Origin: Armatimonadota bacterium
Lineage (GTDB): Bacteria > Armatimonadota > UBA5829
NCBI GenBank assembly: GCA_023474015.1
Contig: JAMCYN010000049.1
Span: forward strand, 5,441-69,440
Direction of reading: 5' to 3'
DNA length: 64,000 nucleotides
Part shown: piece after piece, positions 33,052-41,725 of the stretch
How positions within the stretch are numbered: the stretch's first letter is position 1
Layout: each line of letters starts with the position of its first letter
Notes under the pieces: model-generated
Databases searched by the model: none
Told to the model about the DNA's origin: nothing
Seen by the model: only the letters and a program-made list of their open reading frames with translations
Program-made: the position numbers and the translations under genes

Positions 33052-33353
33052 ATACTGATGATACTAGTGACGCAAGACCGGCCCCGGGCGAAAGCGAGAA
33101 GATCATTCAGCCCGTGCCATGGGTAGGCGGTTGGATAGCGCCCACGATGGTCGTGCTCTTCACCATATTCTGGGCGCTTACGATCTACTGGCTCGTGGGC
33201 TGGAGAACGCGTGACTGGCAGTACGGGACCGTGCCTTACGTGCCGGCGGAATCCACTTTCACGACTCAGCAGCACGGGTCGGGCAAGGTTCCGAAACAAG
33301 TTGAGCTGCCTGTGAGGCCGACAGGAGGACGAAATGCAGCGATTGGGGAATAG
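33048..33353 (+). CDS. Small single-helix membrane protein of the oxidase cluster, unknown
   Basis: 101 residues from a TTG that overlaps the previous stop (TTGA), with GGAG 7 nt upstream. A hydrophilic N-terminus, one helix (WIAPTMVVLFTIFWALTIYWLVG, about 29-51) and a periplasmic tail. Not recognised. Its tight coupling between cco and act genes suggests an accessory subunit of the oxidase or of complex III. Confidence 0.5.
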   Translation: MNTDDTSDARPAPGESEKIIQPVPWVGGWIAPTMVVLFTIFWALTIYWLVGWRTRDWQYGTVPYVPAESTFTTQQHGSGKVPKQVELPVRPTGGRNAAIGE

Positions 33354-33849
33354 GGAACAGGGAACAGGGAACAGGAGGGACATGCTCCCGCTGCTCGCCC
33401 TGCTGTGTGTGCTCGCCTGCTCCGGCTGTGGGCCCCATATGAAATCTCAGCAGAATATCAAGCCCTATGAGCGCGTTATGCCTATACAGCCTCCGGGGAC
33501 AGTTCCCGCACACGGACGACTTGCAACGTTGACGGCCCAGCAGTCAAAGCTGGCGGCGAATCCGCTCGCAGCCAACGCGACCAATCTGCGCAACGGTAAA
33601 ATTTACTACGACTACTACTGCCTGATGTGCCACGGCGTCAAAGGCGACGGGAACGGTCCCGTGGGCCAGGGCTACATTCCGAAACCCACCGATCTCTCAT
33701 CGAGAAAACTGGCCGGCATCAGCGACGGTGAACTCTACCGCCGTATGCTCCACGGCGTCGGCCACGATCCGGTGCTCGACCAGACCGTCCAGCCCGCGCA
33801 CCGCTGGCCTCTGGAGCTTTACTTACGCACCTTTAGCCAACGGAAGTGA
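33334..33849 (+). CDS. actE: Monohaem cytochrome c lipoprotein (ActE-like)
   Basis: 171 residues. The signal peptide has a lipobox VLAC, so the mature protein starts at lipidated Cys29. The haem site is YYCLMCHGVKGDGNGPVGQG, with the expected distal Met in YRRMLHGVG. ActE of alternative complex III is a lipid-anchored monohaem cytochrome of this type. ATG 33334 has AGGAGG 5 nt upstream; an internal ATG at 33382 is also possible. Residues 4-16 are encoded by a GGGAACA word repeat, so the n-region was lengthened by repeat sequence. It is the last gene of the cluster, meeting the convergent molybdate transporter after 4 nt. Confidence 0.8.
   Translation: MQRLGNREQGTGNRRDMLPLLALLCVLACSGCGPHMKSQQNIKPYERVMPIQPPGTVPAHGRLATLTAQQSKLAANPLAANATNLRNGKIYYDYYCLMCHGVKGDGNGPVGQGYIPKPTDLSSRKLAGISDGELYRRMLHGVGHDPVLDQTVQPAHRWPLELYLRTFSQRK
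33337..33380 (+). repeat. Word repeat (GGGAACA type) inside the actE signal peptide
   Basis: GGGGAATAGGGAACAGGGAA followed by CAGGGAACAGGAGGG, a period-7 tandem. It is in frame and encodes LGNREQGTGNRRD. Confidence 0.75.
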
Positions 33850-33853
33850 TGGC

Positions 33854-34900
33854 TCACGGTTCGAGGCCTGCGGCTTCTCTTCTGGCCCGCCGCAAGTCCA
33901 GCAAGAAGAGCTTCATGACGAACCCCACGCCCAGCGGTATCAATAGATTCCCGGAGAACCAGCCCGCTATTCCGCTGGAGACTAAAACAACAGCCGTTGC
34001 CGGAGTCATAAACGATTCCGCGGCCAGGAACGCATGCCGTATACCCACGTATGCCAGAAGAACGCCAAAAAGCGCCGCCGGCATCTGTGAAAGCATAGCC
34101 GTGGCCGAACTGCCTTTCAAGACCCCAATAACAAAAAGAACAGACCCGATGATCGCGCAAGCGGCGCCGGTCCTGGCTCCAAGCCGATAGTGCGCGGTCA
34201 TTCCGCCCGCGCCGTGACAGACCGGCATTCCTCCGAAAACGGCTGAAGCCATATTCGCGATACCCATGGAGATTGCCAACCTGGCCGGTGTCACGCGTCC
34301 GCTCTTTGAGCCGAAATACTTTACCGCGCAGTCGCTGGTAGCCAGCATGGCGTTGCCGATGGTAAGCGGCAGTTGGGGAATGACTAACAGCACAAGGGCG
34401 CTGCGGAAATCGAACATTGACGGAAGAAACCCGGCAGCGATCGCGTGCCCAGCGGCGTGGCCCGCCCCTGGAGCGACCGCGCCAATGGTCGCGGGATAAC
34501 TGAGCACGAGCTTTACGCCCGTACGGATCATCATGATTCCCAGGTTGAGCTGAAGCACATGAATCAGGAGCCTCGGGAAAACATGGCTCAGCCGGTTTGA
34601 GACCCTGGTAAGACCAAGGATCAGCAAAATGGCGGCCATCCAATAGGCGGACGCGCGGATTTGGCCGGTGGAGGCTCCCGTGGTAATGGCGATCATCGCC
34701 AGCGCTTTCATCGGCTGCACGGGCACGGGCAGACGATAATACGCTCCCACTGCAATATACGTGACCCCCACGAGCACGAGCGTCGGCCCCGCTCCAATTC
34801 CGTTGCATGCGATAAGCCCGAGCATTAGAGGCAAGAGCGTGCCGAGATCGGCAAGCGAACCTGTCACCTCGCGGAACGCCAGAGATAGCTTCTTATTCAT
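33854..34900 (-). CDS. Molybdate transporter, MOT1 family (SulP-related)
   Basis: 348 residues with about ten membrane helices. Both MOT1 signature motifs are present: FREVTGSLADLGTLLPLMLGL at the start (read in order over residues 9-29), LPVPVQPMKALAMI, and MPVCHGAGGMTAHYRLGARTG around residue 230. MOT1 proteins import molybdate. The location next to a molybdenum formate dehydrogenase and across from the cofactor operon supports molybdate rather than sulfate. ATG 34900 is preferred to the in-frame start at 34981, which would be read from the palindromic repeat. No clear ribosome site. Confidence 0.82.
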   Translation of the reverse strand: MNKKLSLAFREVTGSLADLGTLLPLMLGLIACNGIGAGPTLVLVGVTYIAVGAYYRLPVPVQPMKALAMIAITTGASTGQIRASAYWMAAILLILGLTRVSNRLSHVFPRLLIHVLQLNLGIMMIRTGVKLVLSYPATIGAVAPGAGHAAGHAIAAGFLPSMFDFRSALVLLVIPQLPLTIGNAMLATSDCAVKYFGSKSGRVTPARLAISMGIANMASAVFGGMPVCHGAGGMTAHYRLGARTGAACAIIGSVLFVIGVLKGSSATAMLSQMPAALFGVLLAYVGIRHAFLAAESFMTPATAVVLVSSGIAGWFSGNLLIPLGVGFVMKLFLLDLRRARREAAGLEP

Positions 34901-34925
34901 AACGATATCACACCAACGCTGTAAC

Positions 34926-35048
34926 CCTGTCATGCTGAGTGAAGCGAAGCATCTGCTTTGAACTGAATGCAGGACGATCACGAAGGGTTCAAAGCAGATT
35001 CTTCGCCTACGGCTCAGAATGACAAGGATTATAGCTTCGCACAGAGGC
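34926..35048. repeat. Palindromic dispersed element, copy 2 of 3
   Basis: TGTCATGCTGAG...GAAGCATCTGCTTTG and CAAAGCAGATTCTTCG...CTCAGAATGACA are complementary ends. The right flank GATTATAGCTTCGCACAGA is complementary to the left flank of copy 3. It lies between fdhA and the molybdate transporter gene. Confidence 0.85.
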
Positions 35049-35085
35049 CAAACATTGTTTCATAGGTACGGGCTGCTCCCGCGAT

Positions 35086-37779
35086 TCAGTCAACAGCGAC
35101 CTCCACGCGAGCCGCCGCCACCTTGTACTCGGGAGTCTTGGTGATCTCATCCAGTGCATCTATCGTCAGGACATTAGCCGAGGATTCAGAGAAATGGAAT
35201 GGCATCCATATCCGACCGCGCTTCACCTTCTTTGTCGCGATGGCCCGAGCGACAATGGTTCCCCGTCGAGTGTTCACGCGCAGCATCTGTCCGTCAGTCC
35301 CGCCCAGCTTCTCCAGGTCCGCCGGATGTATCTCCACAAAATTATCCGGCGACTTTCGCGCGCTCGCGGCGGACCGACGCGTCATAGTGCCAACGTTATA
35401 GTGATACAGCGTGCGGCCGGTAGTCAGTATCAGCGGGTATTCGGCATCGGTGACCTCTGCCGGAGGAGTATGCGGCACCGGGGTAAACTTGCCCAGCCCG
35501 CGCGTGAAGCGGCCATTGTGAAGGAACTTCGTGCCGGGGTGATCCGGTGTGGGACAAGGGAACTGAAGGCCGACCTTGTCTATCCTCTCGTAGTTGATCC
35601 CGGCAAACGGCGGAGAGAGCCGCGCGATCTCATCCCATATCTCCTTCGGGGACGCATATTCCATCGGATACCCCAAACGCTTCGATATCTCGGTTATTAT
35701 CCGCCAGTCTTCTCGCGCCTCGCCGGGCGCATCGACCGCTTTGCGAACGCGCTGCACTCTGCGCTCGGTATTGGTGAAGGTCCCGTCCTTCTCCGCGAAA
35801 CACGACGCGGGCAGAACGACGTCCGCCATCTTCGCCGTATCGCTCAGGAAAATCTCCTGCACGACCAGAAAATCCAGGTTTTCGAGGCACTGTCGAACGT
35901 GATGGGTGTGCGGCTCCGACATCATCGGGTCCTCGCCAAGGATATAGAGCGCCTTCAAGTGGCCCTCGAATGCGCCTTCCAGCATGTCCGGGATCATCAT
36001 CCCCTTAGATTGAGGCAATTTAACTCCCCAAGCCTCTTCAAACTTCAATCTGTTCGCCTCGACCGCGACCTTCTGGTAGCCCGGATATGTATCCGGCAGC
36101 GCCCCCATATCACACGATCCTTGGACGTTGTTCTGCCCGCGAAGCGGGTTGACGCCCGTGCTCTCTCTACCGATCTGTCCCGTGAGCATGGCCAAATCGG
36201 CAAGACCGAGAACGTTGCGCGTCCCACAAGTGTGCTCGGTTATACCCAGGGTGTAGATAATCGCGCCCCGCTCGGCGGTAGCGTATGCCCTCGCGGCGGT
36301 GCGGATATCTTCCGCCGAGACTTCGCAGACCTCAGCCGCTCGCTCCGGCGGCCACTCTTCCGCAACCTTACGGAACTCCTCATACCCTTCCGTTCTCGAC
36401 TTGATGAACTCCTCATCCGCCAAGCCTTCGTGAATGATCGTATACGCCATCGCGTTGATCAATGCGAGGTCGGTGCCGGGCTTGATGGGGATATGCAGTG
36501 ATGCTAGACTCGTGAGCCATATTTCGCGAGGATCGACCACGATCAGGTTCGCGCCGTTCGCCACGGCCTCCTTGATCTTCAAGCCGATGATGGGATGGGC
36601 CTCGGTAGGATTGGCGCCGATCATGAATATGACGGTGGCGTGAGGAATCTCACCTATCGAGTTGGTCATCGCGCCGCTTCCAAACGCCTCGGCCAGCCCC
36701 GCAACCGTGGGAGCGTGGCACGTGCGGGCGCACTGATCGACATTATTCGTGCCGATAACAGCGCGCGCCAGTTTCTGCATGAGAAAGTTCTCTTCGTTCG
36801 TGCACCGGCTCGAGCTCATAAGCGCGATGGAATCCGGGCCGCTCTCCGCCTTGATTTGGGTCAGCCGCTTCGCCACATAATCGAGCGCCTCATCCCAGGA
36901 CGCCTCGACGAGTTCGCCGTCGCGCCGCACTAGCGGCTTGGTCAGACGGTCGGCATTGTGAATGAACTCGTAACCGAATCGCCCTTTCACGCAAAGCCAC
37001 GGGCCGTTGACGGGGTTGTCGTTCTTCGTGGTCACGCCAACGACGCGGCCATTCCACACATTCAGATCGAACTGACACCCCACCCCGCAGTAGGTGCACG
37101 TCGTGCGAACCTTCTGCGTTCCGGGCAGAAACGACATACGCCCCGCTGAAATGGCTCCGGTGGGGCAAACTTCGGCACAATTGCCGCACCACTCACACTC
37201 CGAATCCTCCCGCGACACTCCCGGAGGCAGGCTGATCTCGGTGTCGAAACCACGTCCGAAGAAGTCAATGGCCCCGGCCGCCTGAACGCCATGGCAGACG
37301 GCCACGCACCGTCCACACAGTATACACTTGCTTTCATCATGGACCAGCGCCGAGGTGTCGCGATCCGGCTCGACAACGGTAGTTGTGACCGCCATCCGCC
37401 GCTCTCGCAAGCCCATGTCGTATGCGTACGTTTCCAGGACGCACAGACCCGAATGCCCGCAGGTATAACACTCGTGCGGGTGATCCGATAGGAGAAGCTC
37501 GATCACCATTCGCCGCATCTCTTGAAGACTCTCGGACTGCGTGCGGACAGCCATACCCTGCGCCGCCGGGTGCGAGCAACTCGCGACCGGCCCGCGAGCG
37601 CCCTCCACCTCCACGACACACAACCGGCACGAACTGCTCGGCAGCAGGTCCAGCTCGGGGTCGTAACACAGGTGAGGAATGTCTATTCCGACGCTCCGGG
37701 CAGCCTGGAAGATCGTCGCGCCCTTGTGGACCGTCGCCGCAACACCATCTATTGTAAGCGTGATTTGGTCGTTATTCAT
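35086..37779 (-). CDS. fdhA: NAD-linked formate dehydrogenase, molybdenum catalytic subunit
   Basis: 897 residues. The N-terminus has a [2Fe-2S] domain (CYDPELDLLPSSSCRLCVVEV), a NuoG-type cluster (HPHECYTCGHSGLC) and two [4Fe-4S] motifs (CILCGRCVAVC, CEWCGNCAEVC). The molybdopterin domain starts with CTYCGVGCQFDL. The molybdenum ligand is Cys354 in RTCHAPTVAGLAEAFGSG, with the adjacent catalytic His, so this is the Cys form, not selenocysteine. The C-terminal MopB domain has TTGRTLYHYNVGTMTRRS. It oxidises formate to CO2 and passes electrons through its clusters to the NuoF-like subunit. It lies 3 nt after that gene. Cytoplasmic; no Tat signal. Confidence 0.93.
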   Translation of the reverse strand: MNNDQITLTIDGVAATVHKGATIFQAARSVGIDIPHLCYDPELDLLPSSSCRLCVVEVEGARGPVASCSHPAAQGMAVRTQSESLQEMRRMVIELLLSDHPHECYTCGHSGLCVLETYAYDMGLRERRMAVTTTVVEPDRDTSALVHDESKCILCGRCVAVCHGVQAAGAIDFFGRGFDTEISLPPGVSREDSECEWCGNCAEVCPTGAISAGRMSFLPGTQKVRTTCTYCGVGCQFDLNVWNGRVVGVTTKNDNPVNGPWLCVKGRFGYEFIHNADRLTKPLVRRDGELVEASWDEALDYVAKRLTQIKAESGPDSIALMSSSRCTNEENFLMQKLARAVIGTNNVDQCARTCHAPTVAGLAEAFGSGAMTNSIGEIPHATVIFMIGANPTEAHPIIGLKIKEAVANGANLIVVDPREIWLTSLASLHIPIKPGTDLALINAMAYTIIHEGLADEEFIKSRTEGYEEFRKVAEEWPPERAAEVCEVSAEDIRTAARAYATAERGAIIYTLGITEHTCGTRNVLGLADLAMLTGQIGRESTGVNPLRGQNNVQGSCDMGALPDTYPGYQKVAVEANRLKFEEAWGVKLPQSKGMMIPDMLEGAFEGHLKALYILGEDPMMSEPHTHHVRQCLENLDFLVVQEIFLSDTAKMADVVLPASCFAEKDGTFTNTERRVQRVRKAVDAPGEAREDWRIITEISKRLGYPMEYASPKEIWDEIARLSPPFAGINYERIDKVGLQFPCPTPDHPGTKFLHNGRFTRGLGKFTPVPHTPPAEVTDAEYPLILTTGRTLYHYNVGTMTRRSAASARKSPDNFVEIHPADLEKLGGTDGQMLRVNTRRGTIVARAIATKKVKRGRIWMPFHFSESSANVLTIDALDEITKTPEYKVAAARVEVAVD

Positions 37780-37782
37780 CGT

Positions 37783-40700
37783 TTATTCCTCAAGGTCACA
37801 GCGCAGGCAGCGCCGGGCTTCCCTGCAGGCCACTTCCGCCGTATAATCGTGCACCACTTCCTCAAACGTCCGTATGCGCTCCTCGGGCGGAAGAGTGCGG
37901 ATGGCTTGCCTGGGCGCGGCTGCGTCCTCTTCAGTCGGCTTCTCAGACGGGGCAAAACCCCTGTCCGGCGGCAACTCGCCCTTGCCTCCGAGATAGATAT
38001 CTATCGCGCGAGCCGCTCTCTGCCCGGCGGCAACGGCCTCGATTATGGTCGATGAGCCGGTGACGGCGTCCCCCCCGGCGAACACATCGCCATTGCCGGA
38101 GCGATGGGTCACAGGATTCACGAAGACACGGCCGTATGATACCACCAACTGGCCGTCTGACGCCGCGAAGTCCAACTCAGGCGACTGCCCGATGGCGACG
38201 ATCACATGGTCCGCCTCGACCACTGTTTCCGAGCCCGGCTTCGGCATCGGTCTGCGGCGGCCGCTTTCATCGGCGGGCCCAAGTTCCATCTCGACGCACC
38301 GGACTGCTTGGACACGCCCATCACCCTCGATCTTCTCCGGAGCGACCAAATACCGAATGTCCACGCCCTCGTCGAGCGCATCCTCGATCTCGGCTGGTAT
38401 GGCGGGCATCTCCTCGCGCGTGCGGCGGTAGAGAACGGTCACCGAATCCGCGCCGAGCCGGATGGCGGTGCGCGCGGCGTCGATAGCCGCGTTTCCGCCC
38501 CCGATGACGACAACTTTGCCCGTGATCTCATCGATCTCGCCAAGGCTAACTTTGCGCAAGAATGCAAGCGAATCTTGGACGCCAGGCAAGTCCTCCCCGT
38601 GAGCTTTCATCAGGACCGGACCGTGCGCGCCGACGCCGACGAAGACCGCGTCATAACCGGCGTCGCGAAGTTCCTGAAGCGACTCCACCCGATGCCCGGT
38701 CTCCATCTCCACGCCCGCGCTGCGGATGTAGTCTATGTCGCGGTTCAGCACCTTACGCGGGAGTCTGTATTCGGGAATCCCGACCGCCAGCAGCCCGCCG
38801 AGAACATCCAGCGCCTCGAATACCTTCACCTCACGCCCCATCAGCGCGAGGAAATACGCGGCGCTCAGGCCCGCGGGCCCGGAACCGATGACCGCGACCT
38901 TGCCTTCGCGCGGGCCGACCCACTTCGGCGGTTCGCTGCCATGTTTCGCGTACTGAGTCACAAACCGCTTCAGGTGCCGCACCGCCACAGGCTCATCCAC
39001 GTCACCCCGACGGCAGAACATCTCGCACGGGTGATCGCACGCCCGCCCACAGACCGACGCGAGCGGGTTTCGCCTGCGTATGATATCCAGCGCCTCATCG
39101 AAACGCCCCGCCGCGATCAGGCCGACATATTCTGGGATATTCACGTGCGCCGGGCATGCGCTGGAGCAGGTAGTCGTAATCAGCTTCTCGCACGAGTGAG
39201 CCGGGCAGCGCTTCTCGACGATGTGGGCCTCGTATTCGTCGCGGAAGTAGCGAATAGTTGAAAGCACGGGGTTCGGAGCCGTCTGGCCGAGGCCGCAGAG
39301 CGAGGTCTGCTTGATCATCTCGCCGAGCTTCTCGAGCCTGTCGATGTCCTCAAGCTCCCCTTCACCCTCGGTGATGCGCGTGAGGATCTCGAGCATGCGC
39401 TTGGTCCCGACTCGACATGGCACGCACTTCCCGCAGGACTCCTTCTGCACGAAGTCGGTGAAGAACCGGGCGATATCGACCATGCAGGTTCCCTCATCCA
39501 TAACGATGAGGCCGCCCGAGCCCATGATCGCGCCGACGTCTTTAACGGAATCATAGTCGATCTTAAGATCGAGATACCGCGCGGGAACGCAGCCTCCCGA
39601 CGGCCCCCCCATCTGAGCCGCCTTGAACTTGCGGCCCCTGGGGATGCCTCCGCCGATATCATATATAATTTCGCGCAGTGTGGCGCCCATCGGGACTTCC
39701 ACGAGGCCGGTGTTGTTCACCTTGCCCGCGAGCGCGAAAATCTTAGTGCCCTTGCTGCCCTCGGTTCCGATTGCCGAATATGCCTCGGCCCCTATCTCGA
39801 TAATGCGCGGCACGTTCGCCCAGGTCTCGACGTTATTGATATTCGTCGGTTTCTCGGCATATCCGGCATTGGCGGGGAATGGCGGGCGCGGGCGCGGCAT
39901 TCCCCGCTTGCCCTCTAACGAAGCGATAAGCGAAGTCTCCTCACCGCACACGAACGCCCCGGCGCCCTTTCGTATCTCGATATCGAAGTCGAACCCGGAG
40001 CCGAGGATGTTCTTGCCCAGCAGCCCGGCGGCTCGCGCCTCCCGCAAGGCTATCTCCGTATGCTCAATGGCAATCGGGTATTCAGCCCTGGCGTATATGA
40101 AGCCCTTATTCGAGCCGATGGCATACGCGCCGATGATCATTCCCTCGATAACGAGGTGTGGGTCGCCTTCCAGGACGGCACGGTCCATGAACGCGCCAGG
40201 GTCGCCCTCGTCCGCATTGCACACGATATACTTCGGACTTCCCGCCGCCGCGCGCGTAAGCTGCCACTTGCGGCCCGTGGGAAATCCCGCCCCACCCCGT
40301 CCGCGCAAGCCGGAGTTGATAACTTCTTCCACCACGCCTTCAGGGGACATCTCTGTTAACGCCCTGGCGCACGCGGCATATCCCCCCTGCGCGATGCAGT
40401 CCTCGAGGCTCGTGGGGTCGATCACGCCGCAGTTCTTCAGAATCAGGCGAGTCTGATGGGAGAAAAACGGAATCCCGGCCCTTTGAGTGGCTGAATTGCC
40501 GTTGGAGGACCAGCACAGCCTGTCGAGCACCTGGCCGTTCGCCACCGTGGTCTCGACAATTTCTTGCGCATCTTCCGGGGCAACCCCCTGATAGAACGTG
40601 CCCGATGGCTCGACAACGGCGGTGACGGCTCCGGCGCAGAGACCATGGCAGCCGACTCTCGCCACGCGGGCTTTTCCGTCCAGCCCCCGCGAGGCTATCT

Positions 40701-40848
40701 CGTGCTCCAGGGCATCGCAGACTTCCAGCGCACCCTGCGCCCGGCAGCCGGTGGAGCAGACCCTGAGGGTAATCTCCCGCCCCGACGCGGCCGCAAGCTC
40801 TTCACGCGCGCGAGCTAATTCGTTGGGGGATGTTATTTGTCCGAGCAT
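37783..40848 (-). CDS. NuoF-type FMN/NADH subunit fused to a GltD-like FAD/NAD(P) module
   Basis: 1021 residues from ATG 40848 (GGAG 6 nt upstream; 16-nt overlap with the NuoE-like gene). Domain order: thioredoxin-like [2Fe-2S] ferredoxin (about 20-105); NuoF core with GLRGRGGAGFPTGRKW (FMN), NADEGDPGAFMDR (NADH) and ESCGKCVPCRVGTKRM...SLCGLGQTAPNP (cluster N3); then from about 565 a GltD/NfnB-type module with CSSACPAHVNIPEYVG and CGRACDHPCEMFC, two dinucleotide folds (GKVAVIGSGPAGLSAA, KVVVIGGGNAAIDAA) and a C-terminal CREARRCLRCDLEE. Electrons from formate could go to NAD through FMN and to a second pyridine nucleotide or ferredoxin through the FAD module. Such fusions are known in bifurcating-type complexes; direction of flow here is inference. 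Confidence 0.9.
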   Translation of the reverse strand: MLGQITSPNELARAREELAAASGREITLRVCSTGCRAQGALEVCDALEHEIASRGLDGKARVARVGCHGLCAGAVTAVVEPSGTFYQGVAPEDAQEIVETTVANGQVLDRLCWSSNGNSATQRAGIPFFSHQTRLILKNCGVIDPTSLEDCIAQGGYAACARALTEMSPEGVVEEVINSGLRGRGGAGFPTGRKWQLTRAAAGSPKYIVCNADEGDPGAFMDRAVLEGDPHLVIEGMIIGAYAIGSNKGFIYARAEYPIAIEHTEIALREARAAGLLGKNILGSGFDFDIEIRKGAGAFVCGEETSLIASLEGKRGMPRPRPPFPANAGYAEKPTNINNVETWANVPRIIEIGAEAYSAIGTEGSKGTKIFALAGKVNNTGLVEVPMGATLREIIYDIGGGIPRGRKFKAAQMGGPSGGCVPARYLDLKIDYDSVKDVGAIMGSGGLIVMDEGTCMVDIARFFTDFVQKESCGKCVPCRVGTKRMLEILTRITEGEGELEDIDRLEKLGEMIKQTSLCGLGQTAPNPVLSTIRYFRDEYEAHIVEKRCPAHSCEKLITTTCSSACPAHVNIPEYVGLIAAGRFDEALDIIRRRNPLASVCGRACDHPCEMFCRRGDVDEPVAVRHLKRFVTQYAKHGSEPPKWVGPREGKVAVIGSGPAGLSAAYFLALMGREVKVFEALDVLGGLLAVGIPEYRLPRKVLNRDIDYIRSAGVEMETGHRVESLQELRDAGYDAVFVGVGAHGPVLMKAHGEDLPGVQDSLAFLRKVSLGEIDEITGKVVVIGGGNAAIDAARTAIRLGADSVTVLYRRTREEMPAIPAEIEDALDEGVDIRYLVAPEKIEGDGRVQAVRCVEMELGPADESGRRRPMPKPGSETVVEADHVIVAIGQSPELDFAASDGQLVVSYGRVFVNPVTHRSGNGDVFAGGDAVTGSSTIIEAVAAGQRAARAIDIYLGGKGELPPDRGFAPSEKPTEEDAAAPRQAIRTLPPEERIRTFEEVVHDYTAEVACREARRCLRCDLEE

Positions 40849-41351
40849 TCTTGCGCTCCGTAGGTTCGAAGTATGGTTTCGACGCGCTTGGGTGTAAGCT
40901 TGCCGAAGTACTGCCCATCGATCATCATCGCGGGCGCGAGAAAGCAAGCGCCTAGGCAGGCAACGGCCTCAAGGTAGAAGTTCATGTCGGGGGTGGTTTC
41001 GCCCTCTTTGACGCCCAGCAGCTTCTCAACAGTGTGGATCACCCTTTGCGAGCCCTTCACGTGGCACGCGGTGCCCCTGCAGCAGCGAACCGTGTGCTTA
41101 CCGCGAGGCTCGGTGTAGAACTGGGCGTAGAAGCTGACAACGCCGTAGACGCGGCTCAGTCGCTGCTTGGTGCGCAGGCTGATCTCGTCCAAGGCGCATG
41201 GTGGCAGGTAACCGAATCGGTCCTGCACCTGCTGAAGCACGCCGATAAGGTTGGATTCTGGCGAAACTTGCAGCTCGTCGAGCAGGGCGTTGACCTCATC
41301 CGCGGCGGGAGCGTTGGCCGCCGTATCGTGATTTGACATCATTTGCGCCAT
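40833..41351 (-). CDS. NuoE-like [2Fe-2S] thioredoxin-fold subunit of the formate dehydrogenase complex
   Basis: 172 residues from ATG 41351, where CGGAGG stands 10 nt upstream; a longer start at 41417 adds an unnatural-looking leader. The helical N-terminal region GVLQQVQDRFGYLPPCALDEIS is followed by the thioredoxin-fold cluster domain with cysteines in CCRGTACHVKG and CLGAC. It pairs with NuoF in complex I, bifurcating hydrogenases and NAD-linked formate dehydrogenases. First gene of the nuoE-nuoF-fdhA unit. Confidence 0.92.
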   Translation of the reverse strand: MAQMMSNHDTAANAPAADEVNALLDELQVSPESNLIGVLQQVQDRFGYLPPCALDEISLRTKQRLSRVYGVVSFYAQFYTEPRGKHTVRCCRGTACHVKGSQRVIHTVEKLLGVKEGETTPDMNFYLEAVACLGACFLAPAMMIDGQYFGKLTPKRVETILRTYGAQECSDK

Positions 41352-41431
41352 ACGGCCTGTACCTCCGACCGGCATATCGCCGGTCACGCACATTTCGGCC
41401 CCGATGCCAGCTCGCATAGGGCCTACAATTG

Positions 41432-41461
41432 ATCATAACACAATCTTAAGCCGAGGCACAA
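41432..41461 (-). promoter_or_regulatory. Candidate promoter of the formate dehydrogenase operon
   Basis: On the minus strand TTGTGC (41461-41456), an 18-nt spacer and TATGAT (41437-41432) lie about 80 nt upstream of the NuoE-like start. The -10 is good, the -35 poor. Confidence 0.4.
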
Positions 41462-41554
41462 TAGTTTTAACCGCCAACACTCAATTAGTTAAGCAATGGC
41501 TGAGGTGAAGGCTAGTGCTCTTGTAACAGGGACTCGTATGTTCGCACCAGCCCG

Positions 41555-41585
41555 GTTGCTTCGGTTGCGAAGCGGCCGAAGCAAC
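41555..41585. repeat. Perfect 10-bp stem-loop in the NuoE-OFA interval
   Basis: GTTGCTTCGG and CCGAAGCAAC flank an 11-nt loop. There is no T-tract on either side, so it is not a plain terminator; operator or RNA element are possible. The remainder of 41462-41628 shows nothing else recognised. Confidence 0.55.
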
Positions 41586-41628
41586 AGGCTGTCTGCAAAT
41601 ACGACAACTCTCGGTTACATTAAAACTA

Positions 41629-41720
41629 GGAGGTTGGGGACTGGGGAAGGGAGGTTGTGGGTTATGAGTTGGGTTGTGAGTTAGCCAACACGTAACCCAC
41701 AACCCGTAACTTTCCAACTA
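41629..41720. repeat. Two-armed word repeat (GGGTT(A/G)TG type)
   Basis: The left arm GGTTGTGGGTTATGAGTTGG continues with TTGTGAGTT; the right arm carries the complement AACACGTAACCCACAACCC then GTAACTTTCC. It starts with a GGGGAAGGGAGG block. It lies directly after the OFA transporter stop and could end that transcript. Confidence 0.75.
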
Positions 41721-41725
41721 ATAAA

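Noticed and set aside
35194..36501. 435-codon open frame on the plus strand
   Set aside because: Antisense to fdhA, whose protein is fully conserved; the shadow frame has no recognisable domain.
36718..36720. Selenocysteine at the formate dehydrogenase active site
   Set aside because: The codon is TGC (Cys354), not TGA, and no SECIS-like need arises.
38206..39261. 351-codon open frame on the plus strand
   Set aside because: Antisense to the GltD-like module with two clear dinucleotide folds.
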